From the NCBI RefSeq assembly GCF_023374055.1, contig NZ_JAMBEP010000001.1, positions 1,860,001 to 1,924,000 of the forward strand: 64,000 bases of DNA. The letters are read 5' to 3'. The notes beneath the pieces were generated by a model. It was given only the letters and a program-made list of their open reading frames with translations, had not been told where the DNA came from and did not search any database. Shown here piece by piece: positions 17,506-26,337 of the stretch (its first letter is position 1; every line of letters begins with the position of its first letter). Both the position numbers and the translations under genes were made by a program. The stretch comes from Luteimonas galliterrae (GTDB lineage Bacteria; Pseudomonadota; Gammaproteobacteria; Xanthomonadales; Xanthomonadaceae).

Positions 17506-18417
17506 TCAAAACAGCTCCGCCACGCAGCAGCGCAGCGAGCCGCCGGCGGACTCGATCGCCGCCAGATCCGCGCTGCGCAGCGCGAAGCCCGCCTCCCGCA
17601 AAGCCAGGCGGTGGGCGGGCTCCAGGGCGTTGGCGGCTACGGCGCTCATCCAAACTTCGTGGCCGGACAAAGCGATGGCGTTGCCGGCGAAGGCGGCGCG
17701 TTCGGCTTCCGTCAACAAGACCGCGTGAGGGGCGTACAAAGCGGCGACGGCATCGGCCACGGCGGCATCGGCCATGCCATCTGCGCAGATCAGGGCGGTC
17801 CGGCCGGCCAGCACGGCCAGTACGACGTTGGTGTGGTATTCGCCCGGCGCAAGGTCGAACAGCAGCGTCGCGCGCAGGCCGAAAGCCTCATGCATCAACC
17901 GTGCCCCGGCTTCGTCGCAACGCTCGGACAGACCGCAGAAGCCCAGGCCGCGGGCACGGTCGATCACCAGCGCGCCGGTCAGTTCGCAGGGATGGGGTTG
18001 CTGCGACAGGTCGGTTTGCGCATAACCGAGCACGTCCGCGAACCAGGCGCGGATATCGCTGCGCGCGGCTTCACGCTGGCGCACGGGATGGCGCATGCGC
18101 CCGACGATCAGGCGCCCCGGCACCGTCGCGAAAACGTTGTTGGGAAAGAGCGCATCGGGCGCTTCGGGATCGCCGGGAAAACAGATCGTCGGCAGGCTGC
18201 GCGACAAGGCGCGCTGCAGTTCGCGATGTTCGGCCGATGCGCGCGCGGCGTCGAACGCGGCGGCATCGGCCATGTAGCGGTTGTCGCCGGCCGACTGTTC
18301 CGCGCGCGCGAAACCGTCGGGCGCGACCAGGAACGCCGCCTTCGCCGTGGCCGGGCCGAAGTCCGGCGCGCATCCGCGCGCGAAGGCGAGGAAGGCGTCG
18401 GTATCGCGCGTGATCAT
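17506..18417 (-). CDS. ctlX: CtlX-like arginine-deiminase-related amidinotransferase-fold hydrolase
   Basis: 303 residues from MITRDTDAFLAF. The guanidino-modifying fold is indicated by FPNNVFATVPGRLIVGRMRH (N-terminal acidic/Asn strand), the catalytic-His strand APGEYHTNVVLAVLAG and a Cys close to the C-terminus (GGSLRCCVAELF), where the nucleophile of this superfamily sits. Annotated relatives are called citrulline-utilisation hydrolase CtlX or arginine deiminase-related. The exact substrate (citrulline, arginine or a dimethylarginine) is not shown by the sequence. It lies 16 bp downstream of dusA. Confidence 0.82.
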   Translation of the reverse strand: MITRDTDAFLAFARGCAPDFGPATAKAAFLVAPDGFARAEQSAGDNRYMADAAAFDAARASAEHRELQRALSRSLPTICFPGDPEAPDALFPNNVFATVPGRLIVGRMRHPVRQREAARSDIRAWFADVLGYAQTDLSQQPHPCELTGALVIDRARGLGFCGLSERCDEAGARLMHEAFGLRATLLFDLAPGEYHTNVVLAVLAGRTALICADGMADAAVADAVAALYAPHAVLLTEAERAAFAGNAIALSGHEVWMSAVAANALEPAHRLALREAGFALRSADLAAIESAGGSLRCCVAELF

Positions 18418-18433
18418 GGGCGTGCCTGCCGAT

Positions 18434-19417
18434 TCAAGCGGCGATGCGCGACGGCGGCGACGTGGCCGCGATGGCGCGCTCCACCAGCGTCCAGTCGGCG
18501 CCGTCGCGATGCGCGCCTTCGCTGAGGATCTGCCGGAACGCGCGCCCGCCCGGCTGTCCGTGGAACAGGCCCAGGATATGGCGGGTGATGTGCTTGAGCG
18601 CCTTGCCTTGCGCGAGCTGCGTTTCGACGTAAGGCCGCATCGACCGCAGCAAGTCGGCGCGGGTGCGCAGCTCGCCGCCGAACCAGGCGACGTCCAGCCG
18701 GTGCAGCAGGTAAGGATCGTGATAGGCCGCGCGGCCGAGCATGGCGCCGTCGGCATGCGCCAAGTGCGCCATCGCTTCGGCTTCGGTGACGATGCCGCCG
18801 TTGACGATCACCGCCAATGCCGGCCGTTCGCGCTTCAGCGCGTATGCCCAGTCGTAACGCAGCGGCGGCACTTCGCGATTCTCTTTCGGCGACAGGCCTT
18901 TCAGCCAGGCGTTGCGGGCGTGCACGACGAAGGCGCGGCACCCGGCCTGTGCGACCGTATCGATGAAGGCCAGGAAACGGCCGTAATCGTGGTCGTCGTC
19001 CACGCCTAGTCGGCACTTCACCGTCACCGGCACCGTGCAGGCGGCGATCATCGCGGCGATGCTGTCGGCGACCAGCGCCGGCTCGCGCATCAGGCAGGCG
19101 CCGAAACGTCCCGCCTGCACCCGATCCGACGGGCAGCCGACATTGAGATTGATCTCATCGAAACCGCGCTCGGCGCCGATCCGCGCCGCCTGCGCCAACA
19201 GCGCCGGCTCGCTGCCACCCAATTGCAGCGCGACCGGGTGCTCCACCGGATCCATCGCCAGCAGCCGATCGCGATCGCCCAGCACCACCGCATTGGCGTG
19301 CACCATTTCGGTATACAACCGGGCGTGCGGCGCCAGCAGACGATGGAACACGCGGCAATGCGTGTCGGTCCAGTCCATCATGGGCGCTACGGCAAGAATT
19401 TTATCGTTGTAATTCAA
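18434..19417 (-). CDS. dusA: tRNA-dihydrouridine(20/20a) synthase
   Basis: 327 residues; FMN-dependent reduction of uridine to dihydrouridine in the D loop of tRNAs. Motifs are LAVAPMMDWTDTHCRVFHR at the N-terminus (FMN site, distinctive of DusA), catalytic Cys in NLNVGCPSDRVQAG, TVKCRLGVDD and the VNGGI/GAMLGRAAY phosphate-binding loops. C-terminal helical tRNA-binding domain present. Probably transcribed with the CtlX-like gene, 16 bp downstream. Confidence 0.95.
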   Translation of the reverse strand: MNYNDKILAVAPMMDWTDTHCRVFHRLLAPHARLYTEMVHANAVVLGDRDRLLAMDPVEHPVALQLGGSEPALLAQAARIGAERGFDEINLNVGCPSDRVQAGRFGACLMREPALVADSIAAMIAACTVPVTVKCRLGVDDDHDYGRFLAFIDTVAQAGCRAFVVHARNAWLKGLSPKENREVPPLRYDWAYALKRERPALAVIVNGGIVTEAEAMAHLAHADGAMLGRAAYHDPYLLHRLDVAWFGGELRTRADLLRSMRPYVETQLAQGKALKHITRHILGLFHGQPGGRAFRQILSEGAHRDGADWTLVERAIAATSPPSRIAA

Positions 19418-20093
19418 CTATTTATCCAGTAAATAAACCCACGAACAAGCGCGTGCACTCGATTGCGCCCTTCTACGCCGCCCAGTGCACGCATAGCGCA
19501 TGGAAAATGGCGACGTCACCTGCCTCCGGCCGCAGCCGGGCCAGGTTAGGCGCGAACAATCGTATGCCAGCCGGACCTTCCCGCGCCATGAAGACGCGCG
19601 GGAATGGGACGCCTCGATCGAGCGTCGGGGTGGATCCTGGCGAATCGCCGCTGAAGCCGACCCAAAGCTCGTCGAATGCACGTAGCGATCGTCTTGATCG
19701 GTAGCGCGGATCGATCCCTATCCACTGGCTGATCGTGATCAGCTCATCATCGACGATTTCATCAGCGACGAGCTGGCGCGACGGGAGGGAGATTAAGGAC
19801 TGGCAATTCTCAAGACGAAGCAAGCTGGCGCGGAGATGGCGTCGCCCACGCAAACGGAACCCGGACAGCAGCAGGAACCTTTCCTGCGTCGGCATGGTTT
19901 CCGGATTTCTTGGAATGACGATCTGCAGCACGCCATGGGCTGCCCGAAGCAGCATTCGCGAGTTATGTCGCCCCGCAGTGGGGCCGGCGACACCATGGCA
20001 TCACTAGTCCATCAGACATATGTACAACCATGGGCACCATGCTAGCGTCGGAGTCGATGCCGGATCGTTCGGCGCCGCTCTGGAGATTGCCGC
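19418..20093. other. Gene-poor stretch; one doubtful minus-strand frame
   Basis: No convincing gene was found in these 676 bases. A minus-strand frame at 19473-19955 would encode 160 residues, but its composition is Arg/Leu-rich, there is no recognisable domain and the start has no clear ribosome site. It may be the decayed remains of one or two genes. The stretch marks the left edge of the accessory region. Confidence 0.4.
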
Positions 20094-21227
20094 ATGCGTG
20101 CATTGGCGTGGCTGGGAAGCGGTTTGTGTCTGCTCGCATTGCAATCGCCCGCACGGGCAAGCGACTGTCCCGATGGCGAAGATGCCGCCATCCAGGCGAT
20201 GGGAGCGGAGTTCCTGCAATCGCCGCAGGCCATCGGGCTTTCCGTCGGGCTCCTGCACAAAGGCAGCGCGACCTGTTACGGCTTCGGCCAGCAGGATAAG
20301 GCCTCCCGCAGTGCGGCAACGGCGAACACCCGCTACGAAATCGGGTCCAACAGCAAGACCTTCACCAGCACGCTGCTGGCCTACGCCGTGCAGGAAGGAC
20401 GGTTGAAGCTGGACGATGACATTCGCCGCTATCTGCCCGAACCCTATCCGAACCTCGAGTACGAAGGACAACCGATCCGCGTAGTGCATCTGGCGAATCT
20501 GACCTCGGAATTGCCGAACTGGCTGCCGGATCGTCCCGATGCATTGACCGGACTTAAGCCCGAACAGATTCCCGACGCATTGCTCGCGCTCCATCGCGAC
20601 TATAGCCGCGAAGACTTCTACCGTGATCTGCACCAGGTAGCATTGAAGGCTGCGCCGGGCAGCCGGCCCCGCCATTCCAACGTCGCCGCGCAGTTGTTGG
20701 TCGGAGTACTGGAGCGCGCCTTCGACCGTTCCTATACCGAACTGCTGGAGGAACGCATCCTGCGCCCGCTAGGCATGCGGCAGACCGGCTTCGACCCCAC
20801 CTCCGCCTCCGCCTTCCTGGCGCGCGGATATGACGATAGAGGCAAAGCGATGCCCTATATCACCGACATGCGCGACCTGCGCGAAGCCGGCGGGTTGCTT
20901 TCGTCCAGTACGGACATGGTCCGGTACCTGCGGCTGCAGATGGACGAAAGCGATGCCGCCATCGCGTTGAGCCACCGTGCAACCATCGTTGCCGAACACG
21001 ATACGATCGCGTTGAATTGGCATGTCGACACCGACGTCCACGGGCGACGCACGATCTGGCACACCGGTGGAACCTTCGGTTTCAGCAGCTACGTGGTGCT
21101 ATATCCCGAGCGCGGGCTCGGCATCTCGCTGCTGGCGAATGAATCCGACCCGCAAGCGCAGAACCGCCTGGTGGAGCTGGCCGACCGGATTGCGAAACAT
21201 CTAGCGCCCGTCGCTGCGAGCCACTGA
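20094..21227 (+). CDS. Exported serine hydrolase (class C beta-lactamase / PBP fold)
   Basis: 377 residues with a signal peptide (cleavage near PARA-S at 22). Active-site motifs are SxxK as SNSK (Ser85, Lys88), the YxN element replaced by HSN (PRHSNVAAQLLVGVLERAF) and KTG replaced by HTG (IWHTGGTFGFSS). HTG is usual for the broad beta-lactamase-related family of esterases and peptidases; HSN in place of YSN is less usual. Substrate unknown; probably periplasmic. A GGAG site lies upstream. It stands alone in the accessory region. Confidence 0.88.
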   Translation: MRALAWLGSGLCLLALQSPARASDCPDGEDAAIQAMGAEFLQSPQAIGLSVGLLHKGSATCYGFGQQDKASRSAATANTRYEIGSNSKTFTSTLLAYAVQEGRLKLDDDIRRYLPEPYPNLEYEGQPIRVVHLANLTSELPNWLPDRPDALTGLKPEQIPDALLALHRDYSREDFYRDLHQVALKAAPGSRPRHSNVAAQLLVGVLERAFDRSYTELLEERILRPLGMRQTGFDPTSASAFLARGYDDRGKAMPYITDMRDLREAGGLLSSSTDMVRYLRLQMDESDAAIALSHRATIVAEHDTIALNWHVDTDVHGRRTIWHTGGTFGFSSYVVLYPERGLGISLLANESDPQAQNRLVELADRIAKHLAPVAASH

Positions 21228-21370
21228 GTCGCGGCGTGGACACGCGGCATCGCAATCAGCCGAAACGGATTTTTGCTCCCGTTCTTCATCGAAATTGATG
21301 CGTCCCGCAAGAATGGCGGATGCGCGTCGGCCAGAGGCGTCGCGGTATAGCTCGACGCCTCGTAGAGTCG

Positions 21371-21643
21371 CTAGCCATTTCTTTCCCTGTCCTCAACGGC
21401 AAGCAAGAGATAGGTTCGATAAGTCCGCGCAACTTCCCGCCAAGGAATTCCGGTAAGCGCCGACTCCAGCCCCCAAAGCAAGTTCAGGCTAACACCGTGG
21501 CCGGCTTTCTTCGCTCTGACGTAAGCTTCGACGGCGCCGAGATGGCGCAGCTGGGCATCGGTGGTGATTCCTGCACGGGCCAGGGCCTCCCGGGACTTGC
21601 CTCCCAAGCTCTGCAGCCCCTCCGTGATTTTGACGGTAGCCAT
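21371..21643 (-). CDS. TfoX C-terminal-domain protein
   Basis: 90 residues. The stretch SLGGKSREALARAGITTDAQ, then LRHLGAVEAYVRAK and LNLLWGLESALTGIPWREVA, is the helical TfoX/Sxy C-terminal domain (a helix-hairpin-helix-like fold). The N-terminal TfoX domain is absent; stand-alone C-terminal versions are common and uncharacterised. A link to competence control is a family association only. Confidence 0.85.
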   Translation of the reverse strand: MATVKITEGLQSLGGKSREALARAGITTDAQLRHLGAVEAYVRAKKAGHGVSLNLLWGLESALTGIPWREVARTYRTYLLLAVEDRERNG

Positions 21644-21723
21644 GAGCGCTTCGCCGTGGGCCTAGCTACATTCGGTCATTCGAGCAATGTCGGAGGCGCC
21701 ACGATGGCGACGCCAAAAGAAGA

Positions 21724-21755
21724 ACGCCACGCAGGGCAAGGAGCCTGCGTGGCGT
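21724..21755 (-). terminator. Terminator of the vanished autotransporter gene
   Basis: Minus-strand stem ACGCCACGCAGG paired with CCTGCGTGGCGT over a 7-8 base loop, followed by TTCTTCTTTTGG. It lies 53 bp past the autotransporter remnant's stop codon. Confidence 0.75.
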
Positions 21756-21807
21756 GAAGCAACGGCCCGGGGGATGAGCCGCTACAACGCGATGCATGTT
21801 GCCGTGG

Positions 21808-21960
21808 TTAGAACTTGACCTGCAGTTGCGCTTGCGCGCTGTGTTCTTGTGCGTCGTCGGCGAGCTGGCCGCTATAGCTCACGCCCAAGGTGGCGAGCGG
21901 GCTCAGCTGCATGTCGATGCCCGCCTCCAGCACCGCGGTATCGCGCGAGATGTCGAATCC
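21808..21960 (-). pseudogene. 3'-end remnant of an autotransporter (beta-barrel C-terminus)
   Basis: Minus-strand frame of 50 codons, beginning just after an in-frame TGA and ending in TAA. It reads DISRDTAVLEAGIDMQLSP, then ATLGVSYSGQLADDAQEHSA, and ends in KF. This is the usual end of an autotransporter beta-domain, including the C-terminal Phe needed for outer-membrane insertion. Everything upstream is missing. A potential start (ATG at 21964, preceded by AAGGA) lies directly in front but in another frame, as if a deletion joined the gene's first codons to its last 50. Function lost. Confidence 0.8.
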
Positions 21961-22027
21961 TCATTTATCTTTCCTTGCGAATGTTGGCGCCAGATACGCC
22001 GTGGTCCGAACGCGGGCGCGCGGCCGA

Positions 22028-22106
22028 CGATGCGCCAATTTCGACGATTCGCTGCATTGAATAAATGGGTTAAAAGGCAATACACTGCTGCACCCGATGA
22101 ATTAAT
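22028..22106 (-). promoter_or_regulatory. Repeated promoter element, copy A (lysR / autotransporter remnant)
   Basis: On the minus strand it shows ATTAATTCA, then GCAGTGTATTGCC, CCCATTTATTCA, GCGAATCG and ATTGGCGCATCG in fixed spacing. The same blocks recur in copies B (24941), C (27104) and D (27383). Copy A ends 18 bp before the lysR start and lies upstream of the divergent remnant. That is the classical place for a LysR operator. It includes TTC-N8-GAA. Confidence 0.75.
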
Positions 22107-22123
22107 TCTTGCGACGTGAGGCC

Positions 22124-23020
22124 ATGGACAAACTCGCTGCGATGAGGACTTTCGTGCGGATCGTCGAGGACGGCAGCCTGACCGCAGCCGCCGAATCGCT
22201 CGACACTTCGCTACCGACCGTGGTGCGCTCCCTGGCCGCGCTCGAACGCCATCTCGGCGTCTCGCTGCTCAAACGCACGACGCGGCGGATCAACCTCACC
22301 GACGAAGGCGTGCAGTATCTGGAACGCTGCCGCGACATCCTCGCCGCTACGCAGGAGGCGGAAGACATCTTGGTCGCGCGCCGCACCGAGCCTGTAGGCA
22401 AATTGAGCGTCACCGCCTCGGTAGCCTTCGGGCGCCACTACATCGCGCCGATCGTGCACGACTTCCTGCGCCGCCACCCGAAAGTAAGCGCGGACATGTT
22501 GTTCGTAGACCGCGTCGTGAACCTGATCGAAGAAGGCATGGATGTGGCGGTCCGCATCGCCCACCTCAGGGATTCGTCGCTGGTGGCCATTCCGGTAGGC
22601 CGGGTGCGGCGCGTGCTCTGCGCAAGCGATCGGTACCTGCGCCGTCACGGCGTTCCGAAAGTGCCGGCGGATCTGCGCGAACACAACTGCGTCAGGCATG
22701 TCGGTCTCAATCCGCGCAGCGAATGGCGTTTCCGGGTAGGCAACCGGCAGACATCCGTACCCACTTCCAGCGTAGTCACCTGCAACGAAATAGACAGTGC
22801 CTTGGAGGCCTGCGCCAATGGCCTCGGCGTAGGCATGTTCCTTTCGTATATGGTCGCGCCGTACCGCAAGGATGGCCGGCTGAAATACTTGCTCGAGAGC
22901 TACGAGACCGAACCGATACCGGTACAGGTGATCTACCCGCAGACGCGAATGCTGTCGAACAAAGTACGCACGTTCGTCGACGAGTGCGTCGACAAGCTTC
23001 GTTTGGTCGCCTTCGACTGA
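22124..23020 (+). CDS. LysR-family transcriptional regulator
   Basis: 298 residues from MDKLAAMRTFVRIVEDGS (GAGG upstream). The winged helix-turn-helix spans 1-60 with the recognition helix TSLPTVVRSLAALERHLG; the effector-binding periplasmic-protein-like domain spans about 90-295. The RTTRRINLTDEGVQYLERCR sequence marks the CrgA/DsdA-like LysR branch common in proteobacteria. It is divergent from the autotransporter remnant, with element A between them. Three further copies of that element precede nearby genes, so this protein is the best candidate for their regulator (inference). Confidence 0.92.
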   Translation: MDKLAAMRTFVRIVEDGSLTAAAESLDTSLPTVVRSLAALERHLGVSLLKRTTRRINLTDEGVQYLERCRDILAATQEAEDILVARRTEPVGKLSVTASVAFGRHYIAPIVHDFLRRHPKVSADMLFVDRVVNLIEEGMDVAVRIAHLRDSSLVAIPVGRVRRVLCASDRYLRRHGVPKVPADLREHNCVRHVGLNPRSEWRFRVGNRQTSVPTSSVVTCNEIDSALEACANGLGVGMFLSYMVAPYRKDGRLKYLLESYETEPIPVQVIYPQTRMLSNKVRTFVDECVDKLRLVAFD

Positions 23021-23102
23021 GCGCTCTCACAAAACAAAGCGGGCGAACCTTGTCCATACCGGAAGCAAAGCTCGCCCTATAAGCGTGCGGCCGTTACATG
23101 GG

Positions 23103-23576
23103 TCAGCGCCTCCTGGCCGGATCGTCGGCCGGATTGACGTAAGTTACCGACCACGGCCCGATGCTGTGTATCTGAGTGATGGTCTCTTCGCTGGTCCAGG
23201 CGAAATGGTGGGTCCGTGGCTGCATGATCGCGGCGGCGCCAGGCGCTAGCGGATGCGATTTAGCGCGATCGAACTCGTCGCCGAAGCCCATGTGCAGTTT
23301 TCCGGAAAGTACCGTGATGTGCTCGATGCCCGGGTGCCAATGCGGCGGGATCTTGTAGTTGGCCGGAAATTTCAACCGGAACATGATCGGCACCGGCTGG
23401 TCCAGCGGGCCCTCGAGCACTGCGATCTTGACACCGGGCAACGAAGGCAAGTCGCGCCAGACCAGCTCGGACGGTTCGAACATGACATGCTCGACCGGAT
23501 GCTGCGCCTGCGCCGCGGCGCCAGGCATCACGCAGAATCCACAGGCAAGCAGCATGCTTGCCGCAAGGCGCTCCAT
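23103..23576 (-). CDS. Exported cupin-domain protein
   Basis: 157 residues with a signal peptide (MERLAASMLLACGFCVMPGA, cleavage near AQA). GAGGAGGCC lies just before the ATG. The cupin motif 1 is PPHWHPGIEHITVLSGKLHM (metal ligands His79, His81, Glu85 or nearby), and motif 2 centres on PRTHHFAWTS. Periplasmic metal-bound cupin; catalytic or binding role unknown. It starts 71 bp after the haloperoxidase-type gene on the same strand, so the two form a likely operon under element B. A possible hairpin (GGGCGAGC/GTTCGCCC) lies between its end and lysR. Confidence 0.87.
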   Translation of the reverse strand: MERLAASMLLACGFCVMPGAAAQAQHPVEHVMFEPSELVWRDLPSLPGVKIAVLEGPLDQPVPIMFRLKFPANYKIPPHWHPGIEHITVLSGKLHMGFGDEFDRAKSHPLAPGAAAIMQPRTHHFAWTSEETITQIHSIGPWSVTYVNPADDPARRR

Positions 23577-23647
23577 GGTGGCCTCCTCAGCTCGAAGTGT
23601 GGGTTTGGCAGCCGCATCGTGCATGCGCCTGCGCCTACGATCAATCC

Positions 23648-24895
23648 TCATGGCCGGTGGGCGGGCAGTGCCGATTTGGGCTGCAAGGCGTTCTGCACCG
23701 CCATCCGGCCGACCTTGCGGCCCATGTCCTGCCCCACGCGCGTCGAGAACCGGTAGTGGAAGCCTGCGTAGATGCGCGCCATCGAAACCTCGTCGGCGTA
23801 CGCATCCAGGTTTCTCCAGCGGTGCGTCACGCCCGGCGCCGTGGCGCTGGTCATCGCGACCTCCGGTATATCCGCGCCGCCCATCACCGCTTTGCTCACG
23901 GTCGCGACGGCGGCAGCCGTGATGCAATGCGCGCAGGGATACTCCGGATGCATCGGCGTATTGTCGATCGGCTGCCAGGTCGCCACGCGTTCGGTGGCGG
24001 CATTGCCGTCGATGTCGCCGTTGCGGATCGCGGTGATCGGCCGCCAGAAATCGTAGTGGTACTTGCCGTCGAACACCGCGATATAGGCGTCGGCCGTGGC
24101 GATGGCCACCAAGGCCATATAACGCGCGCTGTCGACCAGATCCATTTTTTTTGCGACCGTCAGCTGCCGCACGATCGGGTAGTAACTCGCCGGGCCGGTA
24201 ATGAGCCAGAAGCGCGCGTCTTCGGTCTGTTGCGCGCTGCGCTCGGAGCTGTTCTTACCGCCCAGACGCTTGAGCTCGTTATAGTCGGCCGCCCATTCCC
24301 GGCTCGCGAGCGAGACCGGCGGCGGCGGACGCAATTGCGCGGGGCCGGTCATGACGAACGGTTTGACCTCGGGCCACATGGAGGAGGCGGTGATCGGCGT
24401 GGGTACATACACGCCTGGCCGGGTCTTGGGCCGATAAGCATCGGGCACGGCCGAACCGTCTTTTTCGCGGTCTGCGAGGGTGCGCGCCGCGATTTCGCGC
24501 CCCAGCTTGATGCCTTCGGATTTGGCCGCGCCCTGCGGGAGCTTGGCCAAATATGCGGCCAGATCCGCGTTCGTTTGCTTGGCGCGTTCCGGATGCAATC
24601 CGACCAGGACGGTTGCGGCAGCAGCGGCTGCCGCTGCCGATTTCGAGGCGTTCGCCGTAGCCGGAATCGCATGGCGGTAGGGCCGATACCGGGGACCGAT
24701 GGAGTTGACCGCATCGAACATGGCCACATGCACGCAGGCCATCACCCGCTCCGCCTGCGGCGGCAGCAGTTTCTGCTCGCTGACCAGAGCAACCGCCTTC
24801 TCGTTCCAATCGGTGATCGCATCGGCCGAAAAAGCCGGCGTCGAAAAAGCACAAACCGAACACGCCAACAACCACAGATGCAGATGCTTCAACAT
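23648..24895 (-). CDS. Exported vanadium-haloperoxidase-type PAP2 family enzyme
   Basis: 415 residues from MLKHLHLWLLACSVCAFSTP (GGAGAAATGC upstream; an in-frame ATG 17 codons earlier lacks a site). Signal peptide cleaved near AFSA. The vanadate/phosphate-binding motifs are K-x6-RP at 278-286 (KYHYDFWRP), PCAH at 320-323 where classical enzymes have PSGH, and R-x5-H at 374-380 ending in GFHYRFS. Either a haloperoxidase or a phosphatase could result; bacterial members of this group are mostly untested. Followed by the cupin gene and preceded by element B. Confidence 0.88.
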   Translation of the reverse strand: MLKHLHLWLLACSVCAFSTPAFSADAITDWNEKAVALVSEQKLLPPQAERVMACVHVAMFDAVNSIGPRYRPYRHAIPATANASKSAAAAAAAATVLVGLHPERAKQTNADLAAYLAKLPQGAAKSEGIKLGREIAARTLADREKDGSAVPDAYRPKTRPGVYVPTPITASSMWPEVKPFVMTGPAQLRPPPPVSLASREWAADYNELKRLGGKNSSERSAQQTEDARFWLITGPASYYPIVRQLTVAKKMDLVDSARYMALVAIATADAYIAVFDGKYHYDFWRPITAIRNGDIDGNAATERVATWQPIDNTPMHPEYPCAHCITAAAVATVSKAVMGGADIPEVAMTSATAPGVTHRWRNLDAYADEVSMARIYAGFHYRFSTRVGQDMGRKVGRMAVQNALQPKSALPAHRP

Positions 24896-24940
24896 GCATT
24901 TCTCCGTATTCCATAGGCACTCGGAGTGCCTAGGCAGAAA

Positions 24941-25014
24941 CGCCAATATTCCCGATTGCTAATGTTGAATAAATGGGCTGCCAGGTAATACACTGCTCCA
25001 TAAAATGAATTAAT
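24941..25014 (-). promoter_or_regulatory. Repeated promoter element, copy B (haloperoxidase-type operon)
   Basis: Minus-strand blocks ATTAATTCAT, GCAGTGTATTACC, CCCATTTATTCA, GCAATCG and ATTGGCG match copy A in order and spacing. It ends 46 bp before the start codon of the PAP2-type gene. The remaining bases to 25255 hold no gene that I can support. Confidence 0.75.
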
Positions 25015-25255
25015 CAAAATGCCCGCTTCGGCCACCGAGAATTCCCCGCAGAGGGCAAGGAACTTGCGGGCGCCAAGAAGCTGGCCCGGAGTATGCAAAC
25101 CGCCACGACGCTGCAAGATGTTTCAGAATCCATCGAGAAGAGCGCATAGACGCTAATGATTGCGATGCCCCCCGGTGCAAGCCGGCTATCGACCCGAATC
25201 CGACACCAACGCATACCTTTAGTCGCGAATCCGCCGAGGGCTGCGGCACACCTGC

Positions 25256-26056
25256 CTACGGCACCCGGCCGGACACTGCCCAGGCACGAGCGGTAAGGCT
25301 TATGCCTCCACCCGGATTACTCGGCAGGCTACCCTTAATCCGGAAGCGGAGCGACTTGCGGCGCTCTTCGCTGAGCGACATGGCATAGGCCGGCGCCGGA
25401 CCTTGGCTGCCGAGGAAGGGATGCCAATAATCGTCGAAGTCGCGAAAGAACGTAGTGACATCGATTGCGCGAACGGCAACATCCTGAAACCCGGTACTTT
25501 CGAATAACGTTCTCAGCCGATCGGGGTCGCAGATGGGGAAACGCCTTCCTTCATCGAAGGGCAAGGCATCGGGGTCTTGCGCGATAGCAGAGTCCCAGAA
25601 ATAGCGAAGCATCTCCATCTTGCCGGCATAATCCCACACATAGAGAGCGGTCATTCCTCCGGGTTTGACGACGCGTTGCATTTCTTTCAACGCAGCCTTC
25701 TGATCCGAGACAAAGTTCAGAACGAGGCCGGAGACCGCCATGTCGAAAAAATTCGTCCTGAAAGGAAGCGCCTGGGCCTGACCCACCTCGAACGATGCAC
25801 GACGGTCAATGTAGCGCGCTCTTGTATGGTTGACGAACGCATAAGACGAATCAAACCCCATAACGGCCGTCGGTTCGGCCCTATCGAGTATCGCAGCCGT
25901 CAGGGCGCCGGTTCCGCAGCCGACGTCCAGCCAACGCAGAGCGGGAGCGGAATCGAGCCAATCGATAAATCTCTTCGCAACAAGTTTGCTCCAACGGCCG
26001 ATATAGGAATCGTATCGATCGCTTTCCAGCCATCGATTCGGCGGTATTTCCAACAT
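25256..26056 (-). CDS. Class I SAM-dependent methyltransferase
   Basis: 266 residues with GGGGGAG before the ATG. Motif I is LDVGCGTGALTAAIL (about 43-57), the acidic residue of motif II is in VMGFDSSY, and motifs IV-VI follow (FFDMAVSGLVLNFVSD, VVKPGGMTALYVWDYAGKME). This is the ubiquinone/menaquinone-type small-molecule methyltransferase fold (Methyltransf_11/25). Substrate unknown. It lies 281 bp after the Cys-rich peptide gene on the same strand, with the peptide's terminator between, so co-transcription is uncertain. Confidence 0.88.
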   Translation of the reverse strand: MLEIPPNRWLESDRYDSYIGRWSKLVAKRFIDWLDSAPALRWLDVGCGTGALTAAILDRAEPTAVMGFDSSYAFVNHTRARYIDRRASFEVGQAQALPFRTNFFDMAVSGLVLNFVSDQKAALKEMQRVVKPGGMTALYVWDYAGKMEMLRYFWDSAIAQDPDALPFDEGRRFPICDPDRLRTLFESTGFQDVAVRAIDVTTFFRDFDDYWHPFLGSQGPAPAYAMSLSEERRKSLRFRIKGSLPSNPGGGISLTARAWAVSGRVP

Positions 26057-26292
26057 GCGGCACTCCCCCTATGCGGCCTAATTCAGAATTAAGCCGGATC
26101 ACGAGCCGCTACGATCCGATCCGATTCCTGGGTACTTCGAACTTTCGGCCGAAGCATCCGTTTGCATGACACCGCGCGCGCGCTCGTTAATGCGCCGTCA
26201 GCAAGAAACTACGAACGATCCTTTAAATCGCAGCATCCACCCGAATATTTCTTAACAACACAAAGGCTCTTTTCAATCGCATGCCAGAAAGA

Positions 26293-26317
26293 AAAGGGGC
26301 GATGTTCCGCCCCCTTT
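26293..26317 (-). terminator. Terminator of the Cys-rich peptide gene
   Basis: Minus-strand stem AAAGGGGGCG/CGCCCCTTT with loop GAACAT, followed by TCTTTC. It begins 21 bp after the peptide stop codon. Confidence 0.7.
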
Positions 26318-26337
26318 CAACGGACGACCTGCGGCCT

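Noticed and set aside
19473-19955. 160-codon minus-strand frame in the gene-poor stretch
   Set aside because: No recognisable domain, unusual composition and no good start; listed only as a doubtful frame.
25010-25249. 79-codon minus-strand frame between element B and the methyltransferase
   Set aside because: No ribosome site, domain or signal peptide; codon use is unlike the neighbours.
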